Virus record (IMG/VR): IMGVR_UViG_3300046007_003048
Span: 1-20,244 of that record
DNA: 20,244 bases
Direction: 5' to 3' (one strand)
DNA from: a virus
Made by a program: the position numbers and the translations under genes
In this document: in pieces, positions 15,042 through 20,244 of the stretch
Layout of the letters: the number at the start of each line of letters is the position of its first letter
Position numbering within the stretch: position 1 is the first letter of the stretch
The notes under the pieces: generated by a model
Database searches by the model: none
The model's input: the letters and a program-made list of their open reading frames with translations, nothing else
What the model was told of the DNA's origin: nothing

Positions 15042-18000
15042 ATGGCTGACCTCAAAACCCCATCAGGGTATATTATCAAATCAACAGATGACCCCATTGA
15101 AGAAGCTCTGGATTCAGGGGGGGAGATTATATTACTTGATGACAAAAAGTCACCTTCCCCTGCCCCACGGAAGGAAGATGATGCGCGAAAAAAGCCCTCT
15201 GAAAATGAACAGCGCCCTCAAGTAGAGGACTTTGTATATTATGACAAGGAAGTACCATTAAATACAATAGATCCGGGCGATGAAGTTATCTATTCGCCAG
15301 AAAAAAAGCGCAGGTCTTATCTTGATATTCAAAAAGAAGAAGCGAGGATTGAAGCAGAACGGAAAGCATTTAGCGATGCAGTAGATGCTTCTCGCCCTAG
15401 TACAGGAAAAGTTGAACAGGTTGCCTCGGTTGAACCGCAGCCTGATTATCAAGCAATATCTGAATCTCAAATAGACTCTCAACGCCCTAAAACTGGTGTC
15501 GAGAAGTTAGAGCCGCTCAATTTTGATAACGAGAAAGACTTTTCCCGCTGGCTGTTTGGATCAGAAACGGCTCCGAAGGAGCTTCAATCTGCTCCAGTAG
15601 CGGAGTCCACGCAGGAGGAGCCGCCTGTTGACATCAACAACGATAAGTCGTTGTCCAAGTTTCTATTCGGCAAGGAAACTTCTTCGGAAAAACTTGCGCA
15701 AGCAAAACCGCTTAATGTCATGGAGGCTTTCGTTGCTGGGAATAGAGGCACTGTATTAGGGGCCTTAGTACGGGGATTAAACCCGGAATACGGGGAAGAT
15801 GTTGAGCGCAGGGCGGAAGCAGTTGGGCTTTATTACCCAAACTCATCCTTTGCCAAGGACGTTGTTACAACTACAAGTTATGTAGCAGGGGCGTTGTTTA
15901 CCCCGGAAACATTTGCTGGTTTCGGGTCAGTTAAGGCATTAGGTAAGGTAAGCGAGAAATGGGTTGCCGCCACCATGCGTAATGGGGGCGTAGGGGTACT
16001 GGAGAGGATTGTTCCCAATGTTGTAAAGAGCGGTTATGAAGCGTTTATGGCCTCTTTGGTAGGCCAGACGGCGAATGCCGTGGTTGACATCGGACAAGGG
16101 GAAGATGTTGACCTTGAACAAGCGGCGAAAACCGTGGGGTTCAACACCATGACTGCCGCGCTTTTTGGTGGCGCTATTGGAGTAAAATTGTCAGAAACCG
16201 CCGAGGTCAAAGCCGTCGCCAACACCAAAGCCATTCCCGGATTCCAGACGCAAGTCGCCGTTGGCGACCAGATATACAAGATTGACGGCACAGGATCATG
16301 GGCGGACACAGCCTCCCGTCTGTCCAAAGAAGCGAACATCGGGGAGCTGGAAGCCCTCGCCCGGACTTCTGGCATTGAGGGAGCGGGCAAGGACATTGTT
16401 TCCGGGAGAGATACCATTCCCGTTCTGCAAGCGTACACGACAAACTATGTCCGTGGCGGGGCAAGCCTTGATACAGTCACTAATGAACTGAAAGCCGGAC
16501 TAGCACAGCTTGGCTTTAGTAAACAAGGGGCGCTCACTCAAGCCCGTGTTATGGCTGCGGAAGCGAAAGACCGCGTTCGTAAAGAAGCCGCCGGGATGAG
16601 CAACCGGGCGTGGACACAGTACTTCAAGGATACCCGCACACAAGGCTCAACTGTTGGGCAGGTGAAGGAAGAAACCTCCATCCTTGCGGATGTGAAGAAC
16701 ATTTCCGGCCTTACCAAAGAGGGCCGGAAACTGTTGGATCAAGTGACGGGGGTTCCGTCCAATCCCACCCTGCTGAATAAATTCTTCCTGGGATGGCACA
16801 AGTTCACCGACACCGTGCAGCGCACGTTTCTTGCTGACGGCGCGTATATGTTCAAGATTCTTGCGCAGGCAATCAATCGCTCTGATAATCCGAATATGGG
16901 GGTTATGCCTTCGCGGAATCATCAAGCAATCACAATGTTCGAGAATCAAAACGCTCTAGCGCGTGCTGCTATGGAAGGGCAAGTTGGTAACAGGCTTATC
17001 CCTCGCTCCCTTACAAGAAACATTAAGAAGTCCGTAAAGTCATTATTCAAAATATTCAATGACAATGGCCGGAACCTTGACCCGGATAAGGTGAATGATG
17101 TTTTCTACACCTTCACGGACTTGGACAACCAGATCACGAACCGCATCGAGGCAGAGCGGTTGCTACGGCAAATTGACAAGAATGTCCAGACAGACCCCAA
17201 CACGGGGGAGCTGTTCGTCATTGATTCCAGTGGACAAAAGTTTACCGCTGTTTCAGATGACGCAAGCAGGACGACAGTTATCTTTGACGCTGCCGGGAAA
17301 AAGGCAGTCGTCAACAATGAGTTCCTTGAAGCGCGATATATCCCAACAAAAGACAGCTACCAGACCCTGCAAGCCCGCGCTGCAACGTATCGCGGTGATG
17401 ACACGCTCAAACCGCTTCTGGAGGATATTAATACGTTTAACGAATGGGCGCTGGATATGTACCGGCAAGCCGGAAGGCTTTCGCAGGAAGAAGTCGCCTT
17501 GATCCGGCAGAAAAACCCAAACTACACCCCGAACGTCCGCATTGCGGAAAGAGACGACGCCCTCGGTGGAACAGAAGTCAGTCAGAGCAGCACCAATGCC
17601 ATGCAGCGCCGGAAAGGGAGTGCAACGGTAGAGCGCCAACACGCGGTGCAGTCCTATGTGTCCAGCATCTCCACGAGCATGGCTAAAGCAGAGATGATGA
17701 TGCAAGACCGTGAAGTATTCAACCTGCTTCTTGAATTGCCGGATGAGTATTTTTCCAGAGTCGTTGTTGATGTTGACAAGGCAACATACCTGAAAGCCAT
17801 TCAAGGGCGGGAAGCCGGACAAAAAGGCGGAGCCTTTAAAGCATCACAACAACGCGCCGCGCAAGACCCAACCAAGATCAAGGCGCGGGATCAGCTACAG
17901 TTCTATGTGAATGGGGACTTGGTGACTGTTCGACTGAATCCTGATACCCCTATCGCCCGGTCTCTGGCTGATATGCGGGAAGCGATGTCGCGCACCAAAG

Positions 18001-20009
18001 ACAGATTCGAGTCCAAATGGGCGAATAAAGGAGCTGAACTCCTGAGCGGGAAGTGGTATGCGGACTATACCCGCTTTATGGTATCGACGCTGGATGCCAC
18101 ATTTGCGCCTTTGCAGTGGTATCGGGATCAGTTGGATGCTATCGCCAAACTGCCCCCGGAAGTGCGACGTTTCCGAGACTGGACGCCATTTTATAGCGCT
18201 GCACTGGAGTCTTTCCGGCTAAACAAGAGCTTGAGCAAGTTTCCCGAAGTTGTGTCCGACCTTGGAATCACTGACATGAGTTCCATGAGTGGTATGTCCA
18301 GAACTGCTGCTGGCGACGCAGCAGATCAGGCCAAACAGGTACGGGCCGTTATGGGGCAAGAAACGGCTTTCGGCAGCAAACGAGCCGGGGCGGTTATGGC
18401 CAAAACCCGCGCAGCCTTCCGGGCGTATGAATACAACTGGATTACCCGGATGGAGATGGGAATGCGGATGTCCATTTATAAAACCGTGCGGGACAAAGGG
18501 TATAATCACCAAGAAGCCCTCACAGTGGCCAAAGATATGTCAGGCAACTTCTGGGCAAAGTCCGGCGACAAACGCTTCCGCAACCTTTACTCCCTGTCCG
18601 CTTTCGCCAACGCTTCCTTGCAGGGGATGAATGACATCTTCCGGCGATTCCGATATGACTCCCCTACCCTTATGAAGTATGGTATGGTGGGGATTGTGTT
18701 CCCCTCGATGGGGATACACGCATGGAATATGGAGCAGAAGGATGAGGAAGGGCGCTCCATTATCAAGCAGGTTCCGCAGTATCTGCGGGAGAACAACGCA
18801 ATTATTGTGAAGCCGGAAGATATGCGTGTTCCCGGCGATGCTCCCTATTGGGTGCTCCCGGTAGGCTTTGGCCCTTCCCGTATCTTCTGGAACATTTCCC
18901 AGCACGTTTATGAAATGGCTGCGACGGGCGACACAAACGCGGAGAAGCTGTTGCTTTCCGTGGGCCGGAACGTCCTCACCATGAATATGCCAAACTTCCA
19001 GACGGGCTTGATACCGGACATAATGGAGGCCCCACTTAACCTTGTTGCTGGTGTAGATGCTTTCGGGAATCTTATTGTCCCCCCCGGAAAGCAAGATGAG
19101 ACAAACCCGGCAAAAATTGTAAAGCCAGATACGTCTCTTGCAGCAAGGGTCATGTCAGAACAGACGGGCATAAACCCCTTATACTCTGATGTTATTCTGA
19201 AAGAGTTTCTCGCCGGGTTCGGTACGAAGGTTGTTCTCCCTCTTGTTGATGAGGTTATTTCTCAATATGGGAACTACCCAGAAAAGCCGGAAAAGGAATG
19301 GATTGCCAAAGCCGTGTTCCCTTTCCACGGCCTTATTGCCGGGAAAGACCCACAGGATCAGGCGTATGTAAGCCAGTTCTGGAACTTGTATCAAAGAGGT
19401 AAGCAGGCAAATGAGAGCTATGAGGCTCTCCTGAAAGAGCATGAAGAAGACCCCACTGCCGAAACTCTGGCGGCAGTGGACGAGTTCGAGAAAGACGACG
19501 ACTTAATGTCTTTGGCGACTATCTTTGCTGAAATGCAGCCGCTGGCAAAAGACTTGCGGCAGAAGCAGGACTTGGCTGCGGAAATTGCCCTCACAGATAA
19601 ATATGATGTCGCTACGCCGGAACGTGAGTTTTCCGGCGATCCACAGAAGAAAGCCGAGGTGGACAGGCTACAGTCTGAAATCAACCGGACTCTCGCTGAA
19701 TTTGTGGAAACGCGGGTTATGGCGCGTATCGGGGATGACCTGCCAGAATCATTCAGAACGTATGCTGAAATCCGCCCACCACAGAATTTTATGGACGCTG
19801 CAATCAGTTCTGTTTCCCTTGTTGGATCACCAGAGTTCATTAAAAAAGCGGCACAAGAATGGAGAGACTTTAACGCATGGCTCACAGAGACTGAAGCGCC
19901 GGAAGGCGAAGGAAAGTCGTGGCTCTCCATTAGTTTCCCCGGCCAAGCCGGATACACCACACAAGAGGAAATAAACAATGAAAGCACAAGCAATTCTGAC
20001 ATGGATTAA
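15042..20009 (+). CDS. Giant internal virion / DNA ejection protein with LPD38-like region
   Basis: This 1655-residue protein is by length and position the counterpart of the largest podovirus internal core protein (T7 gp16 role), thought to enter the host with the DNA. Residues 1-220 are acidic and disordered, with two repeated motifs: R-P-[SK]-T-G near 118 and 148, and S-[RK]-[WF]-L-F-G-[SK]-E near 168 and 205. Residues 225-390 are Gly/Ala-rich with hydrophobic stretches (TSYVAGALFTPETF, TMTAALFGGAIGVKL). Residues 575-610 hold FFLGWHKFTDTVQRTFLADG. Residues about 954-1345 fit the LPD38 'large polyvalent protein' region: FYVNGDLVTVRLNPD, YNWITRMEMGMRMSIYK, SAFANASLQGMNDIF and YWVLPVGFGP. The C-terminal 250 residues are helical and charged. 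No N-terminal transglycosylase motif is visible, unlike T7 gp16. AGG lies seven bases before the ATG. Confidence 0.85.
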   Translation: MADLKTPSGYIIKSTDDPIEEALDSGGEIILLDDKKSPSPAPRKEDDARKKPSENEQRPQVEDFVYYDKEVPLNTIDPGDEVIYSPEKKRRSYLDIQKEEARIEAERKAFSDAVDASRPSTGKVEQVASVEPQPDYQAISESQIDSQRPKTGVEKLEPLNFDNEKDFSRWLFGSETAPKELQSAPVAESTQEEPPVDINNDKSLSKFLFGKETSSEKLAQAKPLNVMEAFVAGNRGTVLGALVRGLNPEYGEDVERRAEAVGLYYPNSSFAKDVVTTTSYVAGALFTPETFAGFGSVKALGKVSEKWVAATMRNGGVGVLERIVPNVVKSGYEAFMASLVGQTANAVVDIGQGEDVDLEQAAKTVGFNTMTAALFGGAIGVKLSETAEVKAVANTKAIPGFQTQVAVGDQIYKIDGTGSWADTASRLSKEANIGELEALARTSGIEGAGKDIVSGRDTIPVLQAYTTNYVRGGASLDTVTNELKAGLAQLGFSKQGALTQARVMAAEAKDRVRKEAAGMSNRAWTQYFKDTRTQGSTVGQVKEETSILADVKNISGLTKEGRKLLDQVTGVPSNPTLLNKFFLGWHKFTDTVQRTFLADGAYMFKILAQAINRSDNPNMGVMPSRNHQAITMFENQNALARAAMEGQVGNRLIPRSLTRNIKKSVKSLFKIFNDNGRNLDPDKVNDVFYTFTDLDNQITNRIEAERLLRQIDKNVQTDPNTGELFVIDSSGQKFTAVSDDASRTTVIFDAAGKKAVVNNEFLEARYIPTKDSYQTLQARAATYRGDDTLKPLLEDINTFNEWALDMYRQAGRLSQEEVALIRQKNPNYTPNVRIAERDDALGGTEVSQSSTNAMQRRKGSATVERQHAVQSYVSSISTSMAKAEMMMQDREVFNLLLELPDEYFSRVVVDVDKATYLKAIQGREAGQKGGAFKASQQRAAQDPTKIKARDQLQFYVNGDLVTVRLNPDTPIARSLADMREAMSRTKDRFESKWANKGAELLSGKWYADYTRFMVSTLDATFAPLQWYRDQLDAIAKLPPEVRRFRDWTPFYSAALESFRLNKSLSKFPEVVSDLGITDMSSMSGMSRTAAGDAADQAKQVRAVMGQETAFGSKRAGAVMAKTRAAFRAYEYNWITRMEMGMRMSIYKTVRDKGYNHQEALTVAKDMSGNFWAKSGDKRFRNLYSLSAFANASLQGMNDIFRRFRYDSPTLMKYGMVGIVFPSMGIHAWNMEQKDEEGRSIIKQVPQYLRENNAIIVKPEDMRVPGDAPYWVLPVGFGPSRIFWNISQHVYEMAATGDTNAEKLLLSVGRNVLTMNMPNFQTGLIPDIMEAPLNLVAGVDAFGNLIVPPGKQDETNPAKIVKPDTSLAARVMSEQTGINPLYSDVILKEFLAGFGTKVVLPLVDEVISQYGNYPEKPEKEWIAKAVFPFHGLIAGKDPQDQAYVSQFWNLYQRGKQANESYEALLKEHEEDPTAETLAAVDEFEKDDDLMSLATIFAEMQPLAKDLRQKQDLAAEIALTDKYDVATPEREFSGDPQKKAEVDRLQSEINRTLAEFVETRVMARIGDDLPESFRTYAEIRPPQNFMDAAISSVSLVGSPEFIKKAAQEWRDFNAWLTETEAPEGEGKSWLSISFPGQAGYTTQEEINNESTSNSDMD

Positions 20010-20172
20010 GGCCCGCCTTGCGGAGCCTTCCACAAAAGCGGGCCTGTTGGTACTGTTAAGCGGTATCGGAATCAGCGTCAGCCCGGAACTACTATCCTCA
20101 AGTCTAGGGACGGTTGTTGCCCTGATTGGACTGTATGAAGTAATTCGGAAAGAAGCTACGAAATCCGAGTGA
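19978..20172 (+). CDS. Small membrane protein, possible holin
   Basis: This 64-residue protein overlaps the end of the giant gene by 32 bases and has AGAGGAAA well placed before its ATG. Residues 1-20 (MKAQAILTWIKARLAEPSTK) are an amphipathic, basic N-terminus. Hydrophobic segments run from about 21 to 36 (AGLLVLLSGIGISV) and 43 to 56 (LGTVVALIGLYEVI), followed by a charged KEATKSE end. Small proteins with K-A-R-L-x-E-P-S-T-x-A-G-L recur in phages next to lysis genes and are often annotated as holin-like, though few are tested. With two short hydrophobic segments and late placement it may be a holin making inner-membrane pores for endolysin; other small membrane roles remain possible. No endolysin follows in the window. 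Confidence 0.7.
   Translation: MKAQAILTWIKARLAEPSTKAGLLVLLSGIGISVSPELLSSSLGTVVALIGLYEVIRKEATKSE
20009..20045 (+). repeat. 8-bp GC-rich inverted repeat at the giant gene's stop
   Basis: AGGCCCGC (20009-20016) and GCGGGCCT (20038-20045) are exact reverse complements around a 21-base loop. The repeat begins at the last base of the giant gene's stop codon and lies inside the membrane-protein gene. No U tract follows. It could slow ribosomes or polymerase between the two genes, or be chance. Confidence 0.5.
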
Positions 20173-20244
20173 CGTCGTAGAAGTTCTTTGCCACATCTTC
20201 AAAACGCTCTCGCGTTTTGTCCCACTTTCGCTGCAACTCTTTCA
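20156..20244 (-). CDS. Possible 3' end of a gene on the opposite strand (partial)
   Basis: Read on the minus strand from the window's right edge, one frame is open for 28 residues before a TAG at 20158-20156. The peptide is charged and helix-like (KELQRKWDKTRERFEDVAKN, then FYDVTRIS), unlike random sequence. The + strand here has no ATG or GTG start after the membrane-protein stop. This would be a convergent gene overlapping that stop by 17 bases. Only a short fragment is visible, so its identity is unknown and the call is tentative. Confidence 0.45.
   Translation of the reverse strand, partial: KELQRKWDKTRERFEDVAKNFYDVTRIS

Noticed and set aside
14560-15225. 221-residue + strand frame spanning two genes
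   Set aside because: Out of frame with both well-supported genes and rich in Arg, Lys and Leu as expected from a shifted frame.
20201-20218. AAAACGC-TCTC-GCGTTTT hairpin as a terminator
   Set aside because: Only 7 bp with the A and T runs inside the stem and no U tract after it; it also falls in a probable minus-strand coding region. Possible but weak.
1-20244. tRNA genes, CRISPR array, integrase or insertion sequence
   Set aside because: No cloverleaf-like sequence, regularly spaced direct repeats, recombinase motifs or terminal inverted repeats were recognised by eye. A dedicated tRNA or CRISPR search would settle it.

Overview
The window is part of the late structural region of a tailed bacteriophage genome. 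It holds the virion assembly block of what looks like a short-tailed (podovirus-type) phage, running left to right on the + strand. The grounds are the gene order (large terminase tail end, portal, scaffold, major capsid protein, head-tail adaptor, tail nozzle, tail fibre, then internal virion proteins ending in a 1655-residue giant), the absence of any tail tube, tape-measure or baseplate gene, and near-gapless packing with ATGA/TAATG/TGATG stop-start overlaps. The host cannot be named. Ribosome-binding sites are Shine-Dalgarno type, and the architecture resembles T7/P22-like and marine podoviruses of Gram-negative bacteria. No tRNA, integrase, CRISPR or insertion sequence was seen.

Layout. 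Positions 2-250 are the C-terminal end of the large terminase. 252-482 is a small repeat-bearing protein of unknown role. 485-2647 is the portal; a second reading frame (2466-2696) overprints its glycine-rich tail and may be a real small gene. 2668-3894 is a Gly/Ala-rich, probably membrane-active protein. 3891-4379 (Pro/Glu-rich) and 4398-5087 (scaffold) lead to the major capsid protein (5104-6021) and a small probable decoration protein (6035-6493). A textbook UUCG hairpin terminator (about 6500-6534) closes the head module and abuts the next start codon.

The tail module follows: adaptor (6538-7218), nozzle/DNA-stabilisation protein (7218-8756), tail fibre with two 107-residue tandem repeats (8758-10392), and three small accessory genes (10399-11072). 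A promoter with an extended -10 (11074-11101) sits in one of the few intergenic gaps and would drive the third module. That module holds a Gln/Phe/Asn-repeat virion protein (11119-12459), a small protein (12456-12866), a protein with a PGQSLT-type motif and an acidic tail (12853-13350), a coiled-coil-bearing protein (13350-15026) and the giant internal protein (15042-20009) with an LPD38-like region. A short membrane protein, possibly a holin (19978-20172), ends the + strand run. The last bases read best as the 3' end of a gene on the opposite strand.

Working together: terminase and portal package DNA into a capsid built by the scaffold and coat; the adaptor and nozzle seal it; the fibre binds the host; the internal proteins probably leave with the DNA and build the passage across the cell envelope. 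The least explained parts are the overprinted frame in the portal tail, the glycine-zipper protein before the scaffold, and the internal-protein module.
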